Assembly (NCBI GenBank): GCA_938015435.1
Contig: CALLPN010000016.1
Coordinates: 62,001-126,000, forward strand
Source of the DNA: an uncultured Saprospiraceae bacterium
Lineage (GTDB): Bacteria > Bacteroidota > Bacteroidia > Chitinophagales > Saprospiraceae
Length of the DNA stretch: 64,000 bases
Reading direction: 5' to 3'
The notes under the pieces are model-generated. The model was not told the origin of the DNA and did not search any database. It saw only the letters and a program-made list of their open reading frames with translations. Made by a program: the position numbers and the translations under genes. Positions within the stretch are counted from its first letter, which is position 1. Each line of letters starts with the position of its first letter. Below, one piece after another: positions 30,287-40,323 of the stretch.

Positions 30287-30327
30287 CTAAAAGCCTAAGT
30301 AATGTATTAAATTACTTAGGCTTTTAG
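30287..30327. terminator. Bidirectional terminator-like hairpin
   Basis: Perfect 16 bp inverted repeat CTAAAAGCCTAAGTAA-tgtattaaa-TTACTTAGGCTTTTAG downstream of the 30353 gene. Confidence 0.75.
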
Positions 30328-30352
30328 TCCAAAGAGAATAAATTTTTAAGGC

Positions 30353-30826
30353 CTATTTATAAATTGAAGTAATAGTATTATCAATATTCCATGCATCAAC
30401 AACCATTTTCCATTTCCCCTGATTGTTTTTCTTCCATACCGTCACTCCTTTTTCAAAGACTTCGACTTTATTTCCATTTTCGCCATCATAGCTTATTAGA
30501 ATTAGGTCTATTGAGTAGCCCAAGTCCCCTGCGGTAGAGACAAATGCTTCCTGAGGTTCCCATTTGATTTGAAAGCCCGGAATGGTTTGCAACTCTGCTA
30601 ACATTCCACCAATCTGTTCGTGTCCTTTTAATATACCTTTGTCAGGGGCTAGGACCAATGCATCTTGATCAACAAAACTAAAGAACTTTTTTGGTGTCCC
30701 AGATTTAGACCAGTTTCTATTTGCCTCCATTAATTCTTTTGAGTCTAATATTTGTTGATCGCTTGTCTGGGAAATAATTAAATTCGTAAATGCGAACGTA
30801 ATGAGCATTAAAAATATTTTTTTCAT
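30353..30826 (-). CDS. SnoaL/DUF4440-like (NTF2 fold) secreted protein
   Basis: Signal peptide; LMEANRNWSKSGTPKKFFSFVDQDALVLAPDKGILKGHEQI...; GVTVWKKNNQGKWKMVVDAWN. Confidence 0.75.
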   Translation of the reverse strand: MKKIFLMLITFAFTNLIISQTSDQQILDSKELMEANRNWSKSGTPKKFFSFVDQDALVLAPDKGILKGHEQIGGMLAELQTIPGFQIKWEPQEAFVSTAGDLGYSIDLILISYDGENGNKVEVFEKGVTVWKKNNQGKWKMVVDAWNIDNTITSIYK

Positions 30827-30996
30827 CTTACTAATTTTGCGTTTAAAATTATAATAAGCCTCTCTAACAAGTTCTTATTTAACTCGAAAAAAATCTACTT
30901 ATTAAAGTTAATATATCAATAGCAAAACTAATGTCGATTAATAAAATATGATTGCAGATATCGTCCAGATTTATGGACCGTAGGTTCAAATCGAAA

Positions 30997-31527
30997 TTAT
31001 AAATTATCGAGGTAATGAATATAGCCTTCTGAAGATTTAGCAATGAGCTCATCTGATGGTTCATACTCAGCGGCATAGAATGCATAAAGAGGTTTATAGT
31101 CCGCCTTGACATATAGAAAACTGATCTCAAAAGGACTTGTTAATTGCTCTAAAGTATACTTGTACCTTCCATCAGACATATAGTCCTCATCTTTGATACC
31201 TGCAGTTACAGCCAAAGACACTTTCTTTCCTTCTAGCTTATACCCACTTCCTTTCCCATAGGCCCATCCATGACTAAGTACTTGGTCAAGCCATTTCTTT
31301 AATAATGGTGGGCAGTTAAACCAGTAAAAGGGAAACTGGAGAACTATCTGCTCTACTGACTCCAGCAATTGATGTTCATATTCGATATCTATATCCCAAT
31401 CTGGATATTTTTTATGTAAATCGTGAACGATATATTTTTCAGGATACTTGTCTAATTCTTCTAACCATCTCTTATTTATTTTTGATTTCTCAAGATTTGG
31501 ATGTGTAACTATTATTAGTGTTTTCAT
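30997..31527 (-). CDS. NAD(P)H dehydrogenase (quinone)/flavodoxin-like fold oxidoreductase
   Basis: MKTLIIVTHPNLEKSKINKRWLEEL; IVLQFPFYWFNCPPLLKKWLDQVL; GWAYGKG. Confidence 0.88.
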   Translation of the reverse strand: MKTLIIVTHPNLEKSKINKRWLEELDKYPEKYIVHDLHKKYPDWDIDIEYEHQLLESVEQIVLQFPFYWFNCPPLLKKWLDQVLSHGWAYGKGSGYKLEGKKVSLAVTAGIKDEDYMSDGRYKYTLEQLTSPFEISFLYVKADYKPLYAFYAAEYEPSDELIAKSSEGYIHYLDNL

Positions 31528-31625
31528 AATATATTTAATCTATATGTGAATTATATGATTAACGAATCTATGGCAACATTAAAACAAGCTAATGGAATAA
31601 AAGTCCAAAATTATGGACAATGAAT

Positions 31626-32471
31626 TCAAATCAATTTTTCTGCGGCCCTATACTTCGAAGGAGGGATTCCAATTTTGTTTTTAAACAACCTAGTAAAGTA
31701 TAGCGAATCTTGAAACCCAACTTCAAAAGCGATTTCTCCAATAGACAAATCTGTTAAGGTCAAAAGCTCCTTAGCCTTTTCTAGTCTTCTATTACTGATA
31801 TAATTATTTGGACTATTATTATATTCCTTTTTAAATAACCTTTTAAAAGAAGATAAACTTAGGTTACATAATTTCGCGAGTTGATCTACCTTTAGATTTG
31901 AAAACAAATGTAGTTCTATAACTTCTCTAATTGTAATTGAATTCGATGAATACAAATCTGCTATCAACTCCACAATAGAATGAATATTCTTAGATTGAAT
32001 TAACAAAAGAATTAGTTCTTTTATTTTTAATTCTAGTAAATCGTTATTAACTAGGTTAGGATTTTGGAAATAAAATTCGAGAGACTCTATAAATTTAGAT
32101 AAAACATCACTTGATACGATGACCTCACTAGATTTGCTGCTATTCTGCTTGGTAATGATTTCTGGCAATTCGTTTGCATACATTTTCTTCAGAATATCAG
32201 GAAAGAAATGAACGACTAAAACTTCAACTTGATCATCTTCGGCATTTTTCAGCAAGTCTACAAAGTGACTTCCACATTTCAATAAAACCGCTTCGTTCCC
32301 TTGTAGTTGTTTATTGTTTTGTGATGATACCAATTTAGGGCCTATCTCTTTAAAATAGATAAAACAACCCCTATCTTGAAAAATTGCATCATAACAAAAA
32401 GGCAATTTGATGATCATTTTTTCAATTAACACCTGGCTTTTATAACTAAATGTACGTCTAGCTGTAATCAT
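31626..32471 (-). CDS. AraC family transcriptional regulator
   Basis: C-terminal two HTH motifs LAKLCNLSLSSFKRLFKKEYNNSPNNYISNRRLEKAKELL...IGEIAFEVGFQDSLYFTRLFKNKIGIPPSKYR. Confidence 0.92.
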   Translation of the reverse strand: MITARRTFSYKSQVLIEKMIIKLPFCYDAIFQDRGCFIYFKEIGPKLVSSQNNKQLQGNEAVLLKCGSHFVDLLKNAEDDQVEVLVVHFFPDILKKMYANELPEIITKQNSSKSSEVIVSSDVLSKFIESLEFYFQNPNLVNNDLLELKIKELILLLIQSKNIHSIVELIADLYSSNSITIREVIELHLFSNLKVDQLAKLCNLSLSSFKRLFKKEYNNSPNNYISNRRLEKAKELLTLTDLSIGEIAFEVGFQDSLYFTRLFKNKIGIPPSKYRAAEKLI

Positions 32472-32564
32472 TAGAATTTAGTATAGTAAAAAGTGTCATT
32501 CACTGAGCATGTTAGATACATCACCAATGAAACGTTATTAAGTATTTCGTGAAAGACTACAATA

Positions 32565-32987
32565 TTAAAATTCTTTAGGTATTGTTGTGTAAGTTTTACT
32601 TACTATCATCCATTCATTATTGATTTTTAATAAGTGCATGTAGTCTACAAAAGTGAAAGTCTGATACTCGATTTCAAGACCAACATTCGCAGCATCACCT
32701 TGTACGTTTAATGATGTAATCCTAGCAACGAATTTCGACGGTTGATTTGAATCCAAATATTCTGTAAGTGCCGCTATCGCGTTTACTTCTTTATATTCTC
32801 CATTTTCGATCCATTTCATACTAGCCGTTTCGGTAAACGCTTTTTTAATAGATTCGGAATTGTGATTAATCATTCCATCAAAATAGTGATTAATCGTATT
32901 TTCAATTGAAATAAGATTTGTATCCTGTGCTTGCATTTGGGTCATGATTACTGTGGTTAGAATTAGTGACAATAATGAAAATCTCAT
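32565..32987 (-). CDS. NTF2-like/putative lumazine-binding secreted protein
   Basis: Signal peptide; IENTINHYFDGMINHNSESIKKAFTETASMKWIENGEY. Confidence 0.75.
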   Translation of the reverse strand: MRFSLLSLILTTVIMTQMQAQDTNLISIENTINHYFDGMINHNSESIKKAFTETASMKWIENGEYKEVNAIAALTEYLDSNQPSKFVARITSLNVQGDAANVGLEIEYQTFTFVDYMHLLKINNEWMIVSKTYTTIPKEF

Positions 32988-33302
32988 ATTTAATATGTTT
33001 ATTATTAAGATATTCTGTTGTTAACGATGATTCAAATGTAAACTCAATTTCACTACTCCATATGGATTATTAGTCCAAAATTTTGGATTATTTGACCTTT
33101 GTACAACTTAGATTTTTTTGAGAATGCAATCTTTTCAAATGTCATACAATTACTCAATATTTAACACTAAACATAGAGAAATAAAAACTCTAACTAATAG
33201 ACCCCAATCCTCAATCACATCATAAGGTATAGCCTATCACTCCCAAAAATAAATCGGAAAATAATTAGTCAATAAATAACTGCAACTCAAATAATAAAGA
33301 AC

Positions 33303-36131
33303 CTACCCCAACTCCTTATCTAAATATCTAGCGGTATGGCTCTTTTTGTTTTTGGCGAGCTTCTCTGGTGTACCTGCAAATACTATTTCGCCGCCACCTT
33401 TTCCACCTTCAGGTCCTACGTCGATAATATGATCTGCTACTTTGATCACATCCATATGATGCTCTATGATCACCACAGTATTTCCTTTATCTACGAGCTT
33501 ATTAAGTACATTGATCAAATGCTGTACGTCTTGGAAGTGTAATCCAGTCGTCGGCTCATCTAATATGTAGAATGTATTTCCTGTATCTTTCTTCGATAGT
33601 TCTTCTGAAAGTTTGACACGTTGTGCTTCTCCTCCAGAGAGCGTTGTTGCTTGTTGTCCAAGAGTAATATATCCTAGACCTACACTTTCTAGTGTTTTAA
33701 TCTTACGATAGATGTTAGGTATGTTTTTGAAAAACTCTACCGCTTCGGTTACTGACATTTCTAATACGTCAGAAATAGATTTCCCTTTGAATAGAATCTC
33801 AAGTGTCTCACGATTATACCTTCGTCCATGGCACTCTTCGCAGTCTACAAGTACATCTGGAAGGAAGTTCATTTCTATGACACGCTTACCTGCTCCTCCG
33901 CAAGTTTCACACCTTCCACCTTTTACATTAAACGAAAATCTACCCATCTTATATCCACGGATCTTAGACTCTGGATGATTGGTAAATAGCTTTCTTATGT
34001 CTGTAAATACTCCGGTGTATGTAGCAGGATTAGATCTCGGTGTACGACCGATTGCTGATTGATCTATCTCTATTACTTTATCGAGATGCTCTAATCCTTT
34101 GAGGCTTTTATACGGTAATGGCTTCGCTAGACTTCTGTAAAAGTGAGTCCTGAGGATAGGATACAATGTCTCATTGATCAGACTTGATTTCCCAGATCCG
34201 GATACTCCTGTTACTAATGTCAAGGCACCTAATGGAATTTTGACAGATACATTCTGCAGATTATTTCCAGTCGCTCCTTTGAGTTCAAGGAATTTTCCGT
34301 TTCCTTTCCTTCTTTTCTCTGGGATCGCTATTTTTAACTTTCCACTAAGATAAGCAGCTGTAGTACTTTTCTTTTTGAGTATTTCTTTAGGGGTTCCCTG
34401 CTCTACTATTTCTCCACCAAATTCGCCAGCCCCAGGACCAATATCTATCAAATAGTCAGAAGCTAACATGATGTCTTTATCATGCTCAACTACGATTACT
34501 GTATTACCTATATCTGATAGATTTCTGAGTGCATTGATCAATCGATGGTTATCTCTTTCGTGAAGTCCGATACTCGGCTCATCCATGATATAAGTAATAC
34601 CCGTCAATTGCGAACCAATCTGAGTAGCCAATCTTGTTCGCTGAGATTCACCACCTGAGAGTGTACGTGTGGGTCTATCTATAGTCATATAATCTAGACC
34701 TACTTCTAGTAAAAAGCCAACCCTCATTCTGATCTCCTTAAGTACCTCTTCGGCTATTGCGTTTTGCTTTTTATTGAGATGTTTAGGCAGTTCATCGATC
34801 CATGCCGCAAGCTCATCTAAATACATATGAGCAAGTATACCGATGTGCTTATCTCCTAACTTAAAATGTAAAGATTCTTTACGCAGACGATACCCTTCGC
34901 AGCTTGAACAAGTATTGATGGTCATGAATTCTTCAGCCCATCCTCTGATCTTTTCGCTCGTACTATCTTTGTACCACCGGCTCAACATACTGAGGAGACC
35001 TTGCTCTGCCAGATTATACGAAAGGTCATGCGCAGAGTGGGTCTTTACTATAAAGCTATCGTCTCCACCATTCAACATGGTATCCAATGCCTTCTTAGGT
35101 ATATCCTTGATAGGCGTGGAGAAACTAAACTTATACTTCTTAGCTATAGCTCTCAATTGCTTGAAAGTCATATTATCTCTTACTTCTCCGAAAGGAACGA
35201 TTCCTGCTTCATTGATCGACTTGGTGTCATCTGGAATTACCTTATCCATATCCACTTCATTTACCTGACCTAATCCTTTGCAAGTAGGGCACGTTCCGTA
35301 AGGCGAATTAAATGAAAATGAATTAGGCGATGGTTCTTCGTATGATACTCCAGACTCAGGATCCATCAGTTGCTTACTGAATGGTATGATCGCATTGGCC
35401 TCTACATCATTGATCATGATAAAATCTCCTCCTAGCTTCAATGCCATCTGTAATGATGCGGCTAGTCTATCTCTTCGATCGTCATCTACTTTGAGGCGAT
35501 CTACTACAAGTTCTATATCGTGAGTCTTATATCTATCTAGCTTAAGTCCTGGCTCTAGATCTATGATCTCACCATTGACTCTCACTTTGGTATATCCTTT
35601 TTTGCGAGTACTATCAAACAGCTCTCTGTAATGCCCTTTCCTGGCGCGTACTAATGGAGCTAATACTGCGATCTTTTTCCCTCTAAAATTATCAAGTATA
35701 TGCTGTATGATCTGCTGCTCCGTGTACTTGATCATCTTCTTGCCAGATACATGAGAATAAGCCTCTCCTACCCTAGCGTATAACAGCCTCAGAAAATCAT
35801 ATATCTCGGTCGTCGTCCCTACTGTTGATCTTGGATTCCATGCTGTGGTCTTTTGCTCTATCGAAATCACTGGACTGAGTCCATCTATCTTCTCTACCTC
35901 GGGTCTATCGAGCTTACCCATAAACTGACGCGCATATGATGAGAAAGTCTCCATATATCTCCGTTGACCCTCTGCGTAGATAGTATCAAAAGCTAGTGAG
36001 GACTTACCACTACCGCTGATACCTGTGATTACCACCAACTTATTACGTGGAATTTTGACACTGATATTCTTGAGATTGTTCTCTTTGGCTCCAATGACTT
36101 CTATATATTCTTCTTCTACGACTTTTGGCAT
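33303..36131 (-). CDS. uvrA: Excinuclease ABC subunit A
   Basis: [53 protein letters not shown]; zinc-finger [33 protein letters not shown]. Confidence 0.98.
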   Translation of the reverse strand: MPKVVEEEYIEVIGAKENNLKNISVKIPRNKLVVITGISGSGKSSLAFDTIYAEGQRRYMETFSSYARQFMGKLDRPEVEKIDGLSPVISIEQKTTAWNPRSTVGTTTEIYDFLRLLYARVGEAYSHVSGKKMIKYTEQQIIQHILDNFRGKKIAVLAPLVRARKGHYRELFDSTRKKGYTKVRVNGEIIDLEPGLKLDRYKTHDIELVVDRLKVDDDRRDRLAASLQMALKLGGDFIMINDVEANAIIPFSKQLMDPESGVSYEEPSPNSFSFNSPYGTCPTCKGLGQVNEVDMDKVIPDDTKSINEAGIVPFGEVRDNMTFKQLRAIAKKYKFSFSTPIKDIPKKALDTMLNGGDDSFIVKTHSAHDLSYNLAEQGLLSMLSRWYKDSTSEKIRGWAEEFMTINTCSSCEGYRLRKESLHFKLGDKHIGILAHMYLDELAAWIDELPKHLNKKQNAIAEEVLKEIRMRVGFLLEVGLDYMTIDRPTRTLSGGESQRTRLATQIGSQLTGITYIMDEPSIGLHERDNHRLINALRNLSDIGNTVIVVEHDKDIMLASDYLIDIGPGAGEFGGEIVEQGTPKEILKKKSTTAAYLSGKLKIAIPEKRRKGNGKFLELKGATGNNLQNVSVKIPLGALTLVTGVSGSGKSSLINETLYPILRTHFYRSLAKPLPYKSLKGLEHLDKVIEIDQSAIGRTPRSNPATYTGVFTDIRKLFTNHPESKIRGYKMGRFSFNVKGGRCETCGGAGKRVIEMNFLPDVLVDCEECHGRRYNRETLEILFKGKSISDVLEMSVTEAVEFFKNIPNIYRKIKTLESVGLGYITLGQQATTLSGGEAQRVKLSEELSKKDTGNTFYILDEPTTGLHFQDVQHLINVLNKLVDKGNTVVIIEHHMDVIKVADHIIDVGPEGGKGGGEIVFAGTPEKLAKNKKSHTARYLDKELG

Positions 36132-36322
36132 GGTATCTTTCTGCTAGCATTAATGATAGACTAATCAACAAATAACGGTGATCTTAGTGAGAAAACCGTT
36201 ATGTGGTGGGTCTTAAATGTAATAGCATTTTGAAGAGATATGTTTTGACAAATGAATAGAGAATACGTAAATGGCATGACGCAATACAATAATCTTTATA
36301 TTAGTGAATCAAACAGAATACC

Positions 36323-36760
36323 ATGAGCTCTATTAACCTTCTCCAAACCAAGGATGCACTATCCGTTATAGATAACTATCCAGAGCATGTCAGTGACAAG
36401 CTTTATGTACTGCGTCAAATGATATTAGATTGTGCTGAGGAGCTAGAGTCTGTTACTCAACTAGAAGAGACATTGAAGTGGGGAGAACCAAGCTATCTGG
36501 CCAAGAAGGGAAGTACCATCAGAATAGATTGGAAACCAAAAAAACCTGAGCAATATGCTATCTACTTCAAATGTACGAGTAAGTTGGTAGAGACATTTCG
36601 AGAGATATATGGGGAGACATTTAGTTATGAAAACAATAGGGCTTTGCTATTTTCATTCGACGATATCATTCCTAAACCCGAACTCAAAGAATGTATCAAA
36701 GCGGCACTTAGATATCATGAAGTAAAAAATGAAATGAGGCTAGGTATCGCAATTGATTAG
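36323..36760 (+). CDS. DUF1801 domain protein
   Basis: LRQMILDCAEELESVTQLEETLKWGEPSYLAKKGSTIRIDWK. Confidence 0.8.
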   Translation: MSSINLLQTKDALSVIDNYPEHVSDKLYVLRQMILDCAEELESVTQLEETLKWGEPSYLAKKGSTIRIDWKPKKPEQYAIYFKCTSKLVETFREIYGETFSYENNRALLFSFDDIIPKPELKECIKAALRYHEVKNEMRLGIAID

Positions 36761-36839
36761 CACAAATTCTAATCTTTAAGTATTCAAATAATCTATTCGG
36801 TAGTCAAGTGGTAGCTTACTAATAAAAACCACTTCAAAA

Positions 36840-36870
36840 AAAGAGAAGTCTATTGCTAGACTCCTCTTTA
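36840..36870. terminator. Terminator between convergent genes
   Basis: AAAGAGaAGTCTA ttgc TAGACTcCTCTTT. Confidence 0.75.
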
Positions 36871-36899
36871 CTATAATTTTGGTCAGATCCTCTATCTAA

Positions 36900-37262
36900 T
36901 TATTGCTTCACACCCGAAAATGTAGACGCTGATGAACCTAACAGAAATCTTTCAAACGTCAATGTACTGTCTGTGATTACAAATTCCACACGTCTAGATT
37001 CAATTCCTAAAGCAGAACTCTCAAATCTAACAACACAATCATTTTGATCTAAACTAAGATTATCTAAACTGCCACCGTTAGCTGAATAGTTACCATCAGT
37101 TCCTGAAATTACAATTGTTGCATCTTCAGAACTGAAAAACCCTGTGATTTCTGTTCCTACATATGTACCCGCTAGGTTTCTTTCACAATTATCATCATCT
37201 CCTCCACAACTTGACATTCCTACAATTATAAATGTCAATAATAAAAAGTAAAAAATTTTCAT
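36900..37262 (-). CDS. Hypothetical lipoprotein
   Basis: Lipobox-like IIVGMSSCGGDDDN. Confidence 0.7.
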   Translation of the reverse strand: MKIFYFLLLTFIIVGMSSCGGDDDNCERNLAGTYVGTEITGFFSSEDATIVISGTDGNYSANGGSLDNLSLDQNDCVVRFESSALGIESRRVEFVITDSTLTFERFLLGSSASTFSGVKQ

Positions 37263-37527
37263 CTAATTAAGTTTTTAAATAGTTTATTAAAAAAACTAGA
37301 CGGCATATCCATTTTTAACCTGTTAATGGCATAAAATAATACATATGGAATTGCAGTCTAATATTGAATTCTAAATCTAAACGAATGTAATAAAACTAAA
37401 CTTAAGCTGATTAACAATTAAGTTAAAACCTCAAGGATGACATAACTTCAATAAAAAGGTAGGTATTTAGATCCCTATAGAGAGTATTATTACTTTTACG
37501 ATCGTTATAACATACATAACATTTACT

Positions 37528-38559
37528 ATGAAACGGATCCACACCACTTTACTGTTTGCGATATGCATTTTATTACTCATACAGTGCAAAGAAGACAAGA
37601 AGACTGCAAACCAAACTACTGAGCCTATACATACTACTGGTATAGAAGCAATAGATCTTCTTACGGCGGAGATAGACAAGACTCCTATGGATGCAAGTCT
37701 ATATTACGAGAGAGCTAAAGTATATATGGATAACAACGGTAACGAATACGCCGTAAAAGATGCTGAACGAGCAGTACAATTGGATTCACTGAATCCAATT
37801 TATCATCATCTGCTGAGTGATGCCTATATGGATTTTCGTCAATCAAAATTATCATTGATGACTATGATGCGAGTAGGCGCTTTGTATCCAGAGCGGACAG
37901 CGACCCAACTTAAACTGGCTGAAACTCAATACATACTTCTTCAACATGATTATGCTGTAAATACGCTTAATAAAATACTAAAATATGATCCATTGAATGC
38001 TGAAGCATATTTTATGTTAGGATTGGTATTTAATGAACATGGAGATGACAAAAAGAAAGCTAAAAATGCGTTTTTAACCGCTGTAGAAAACGATCCTGAT
38101 TTAGTAGATGCATGGCTAATATTGGGTCAGAATGCTATGGATGAAAAAGATCCATTAGCTAAGAGATACTTTGAAAATGCGATCAATGCAGAACCTAATA
38201 ATGTAAGAGCAATTCATTCATTAGCATTTTACTTACAGAACAATAAAGATGTAATCGGAGCACAAGAACTTTACAGAAAAATACATGTGCTAGATAAGAG
38301 TTATTTGCAAGCTAATCTCAATTCTGGAATACTCTATATAGAGCAAGACTCACTAGAAAAAGCATTTGAACAGTTCAACATCATCACACAAAACAATCCT
38401 GCCAATCATGTAGGTTACTACTATCGTGGAGTTGTGCATGAGCTACAAGGAAATCTTGATAAAGCTCTAGCTGACTATCAAAATAGTATGAATATCAAAC
38501 CTGATTACGAAAAAGCAGTTACTGCTACCGCAGCACTTGAAAAAGCATTGAAGAAATAG
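37528..38559 (+). CDS. TPR lipoprotein
   Basis: LLIQCKED lipobox; repeated TPR helices (AEAYFMLGLVFNEHGDDKKKAKNAFLTAVENDPDL). Confidence 0.85.
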   Translation: MKRIHTTLLFAICILLLIQCKEDKKTANQTTEPIHTTGIEAIDLLTAEIDKTPMDASLYYERAKVYMDNNGNEYAVKDAERAVQLDSLNPIYHHLLSDAYMDFRQSKLSLMTMMRVGALYPERTATQLKLAETQYILLQHDYAVNTLNKILKYDPLNAEAYFMLGLVFNEHGDDKKKAKNAFLTAVENDPDLVDAWLILGQNAMDEKDPLAKRYFENAINAEPNNVRAIHSLAFYLQNNKDVIGAQELYRKIHVLDKSYLQANLNSGILYIEQDSLEKAFEQFNIITQNNPANHVGYYYRGVVHELQGNLDKALADYQNSMNIKPDYEKAVTATAALEKALKK

Positions 38560-38626
38560 CATTCAGTGGGCAGAAATACTGAAATTAATGACATTTAAAC
38601 TATAGACTGTATTATCAGTAATATTC

Positions 38627-38685
38627 GAATTATGTCGTGGATTATGAAATTATCGTGGAGTATTGAAATTATGTGGTGGAGTATT
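38627..38685. repeat. Three degenerate tandem repeats of about 19-21 bp
   Basis: GAATTATGTCGTGGATTAT / GAAATTATCGTGGAGTATT / GAAATTATGTGGTGGAGTATT. Confidence 0.6.
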
Positions 38686-38724
38686 GCACATGTTTTTTGC
38701 AAAACACTGCCTCAATACTCAGCC

Positions 38725-38745
38725 GTGTTTTACTGTGTAAAACAC
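38725..38745. terminator. Hairpin at the end of the AI-2E transporter gene
   Basis: GTGTTTTAC tgt GTAAAACAC. Confidence 0.5.
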
Positions 38746-40010
38746 TAGATCCCTTTAGTAATACTTTGCACTACTTTAAATTCACTCAGGAACACCTTAG
38801 CTAGTACTCTTAGTACCGTATAAATAGGAATAGCTACTACCATGCCTAGGATACCTCCTATCTTGGCACCCATTAATACTACTATGAATATTTCTAGTGG
38901 GTGTGCTTTCACAGATTTAGAGAATATATTAGGCTGAAGAATAAAATTATCCAAGAGTTGCATCAACATGAAAACTCCCATTACTTTAAAAAGCAATGGT
39001 AACATCTCATCATAGAAAGGCAAAGCTAAATTAGACGAAAGTGTAATCAATACCGCAAACGATGCGCCTAATATGGGTCCTATGTAAGGAATGATATTCA
39101 TCAGAGCGGCAAAGAATCCAATCAATAATGCGTTTTTTACTCCTAGGATGCTAAGTGCGAGTGATACAAAAATGGTGATAATCATTATCTGGGCTACTAC
39201 TCCTACAAAGTATCTTATCAATAACTTCGAAGATTGATCTATTGCTGTAAATGTTTGTCCTTCGTACCTATTAGGTAATACAGAAGTGATCATATTATTA
39301 AACAATCCTTGCTCTTTCAAAAAGAAAAACGCTATGAACAAGACTGACATAATGGCCACTAATATATTACCAAAGAAACCTATAAAAGAGGAGAAAATCT
39401 TGGGTATGATCGAAGGATTTAGGTAGTTATATATTCCTTCTTGGATATCCAATAATCCATCATCTTGATTTACATTTTCTAGCTTCGTTTGTTCATGATA
39501 GATGGACTCATTATCTATATTGATCACAAGAGCAATATTGGTACCCGCCTTCGTAGAGTCACTTAATAACTCATCTAGTGGAATTACTTGAGTAGTTACT
39601 AATGGCTTGTTTTCAACCTTAGGTTCTACTACTACTTCAACGGATTTTGGAGTTTTATCTTCCATAAGACCACGCTCGACAAGCCACTGATTCCAATCAT
39701 TCATTGGCTGCTCCAGTCCTTTGATCATCTTATTATAATCGACTGTAGTTAGGTTTTTGGCTTGCTGTAATAGAGGAGGGATAAAAATCCATAACATTAG
39801 CCCTATCAGCAAAACAAATAATCCTACCGTGATTCCAGCTGCTACATTTTTACCTAGATACTTTCTAAGCTTCATCACTATAGGTGCCCCTACCATAGAG
39901 AGTACCCATGCAAGTACAACGTAAGTGACAATATCACTAAAGTAGTAAAGAAGGCCTCCTACAATAAGTAGAGGGATAAGAGCGAGAAGATATTTTTTGT
40001 CAAATTTCAA
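38745..40010 (-). CDS. AI-2E family (PerM-like) transporter
   Basis: Multiple TM helices, LPNRYEGQTFTAIDQSSKLLIRYFVGV, FAALMNIIPYIGPILGA, LDNFILQPNIFSKSVKAHPLEIFIVVLMGAKIGGILGMVVAIPIY. Confidence 0.9.
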   Translation of the reverse strand: MKFDKKYLLALIPLLIVGGLLYYFSDIVTYVVLAWVLSMVGAPIVMKLRKYLGKNVAAGITVGLFVLLIGLMLWIFIPPLLQQAKNLTTVDYNKMIKGLEQPMNDWNQWLVERGLMEDKTPKSVEVVVEPKVENKPLVTTQVIPLDELLSDSTKAGTNIALVINIDNESIYHEQTKLENVNQDDGLLDIQEGIYNYLNPSIIPKIFSSFIGFFGNILVAIMSVLFIAFFFLKEQGLFNNMITSVLPNRYEGQTFTAIDQSSKLLIRYFVGVVAQIMIITIFVSLALSILGVKNALLIGFFAALMNIIPYIGPILGASFAVLITLSSNLALPFYDEMLPLLFKVMGVFMLMQLLDNFILQPNIFSKSVKAHPLEIFIVVLMGAKIGGILGMVVAIPIYTVLRVLAKVFLSEFKVVQSITKGI

Positions 40011-40268
40011 TGCTAGCAGTTTAATTATGTATCCAAATTACATAATCTGTACCACAATAGAGTTAACGATGGATAGAAAGGTGATTATAGTAGATAAATC
40101 ATTTAAGGAAAGCCATATACAAACCATTCCAACTGATGCACAACTGACACCCTTTGTTGTAATGCTCAAGAGCAATGATAGAGAAGTATGCCCGCAAAGC
40201 TTTGAAGGTAGAAAGTTAGATTCTAACTTTTGAAAATTAGATTTAGTCCTAACCGTATCTATAAATTC

Positions 40269-40296
40269 AAAGGCCCTGTCGTAATGACAAGGCCTT
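40269..40296. terminator. Terminator downstream of the CotH-like gene
   Basis: AAAGGCCcTGTC gtaat GACAaGGCCTT. Confidence 0.75.
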
Positions 40297-40323
40297 CGTT
40301 AGAATTATATTTATTTAGAGTAA

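Noticed and set aside
30353-32987. AraC + quinone-oxidoreductase + NTF2-like genes as a novel system
   Set aside because: Looks like an ordinary AraC-regulated oxidoreductase neighbourhood; nothing beyond routine annotation.
36323-38559. Possible defence island between uvrA and the AI-2E transporter
   Set aside because: Genes are a DUF1801 protein, a lipoprotein and a TPR lipoprotein; no nuclease, helicase or toxin signatures.
39997-40233. Small plus ORF upstream of the AI-2E gene
   Set aside because: No recognisable family; possibly a ~54 aa gene from ATG 40069 but unsupported.
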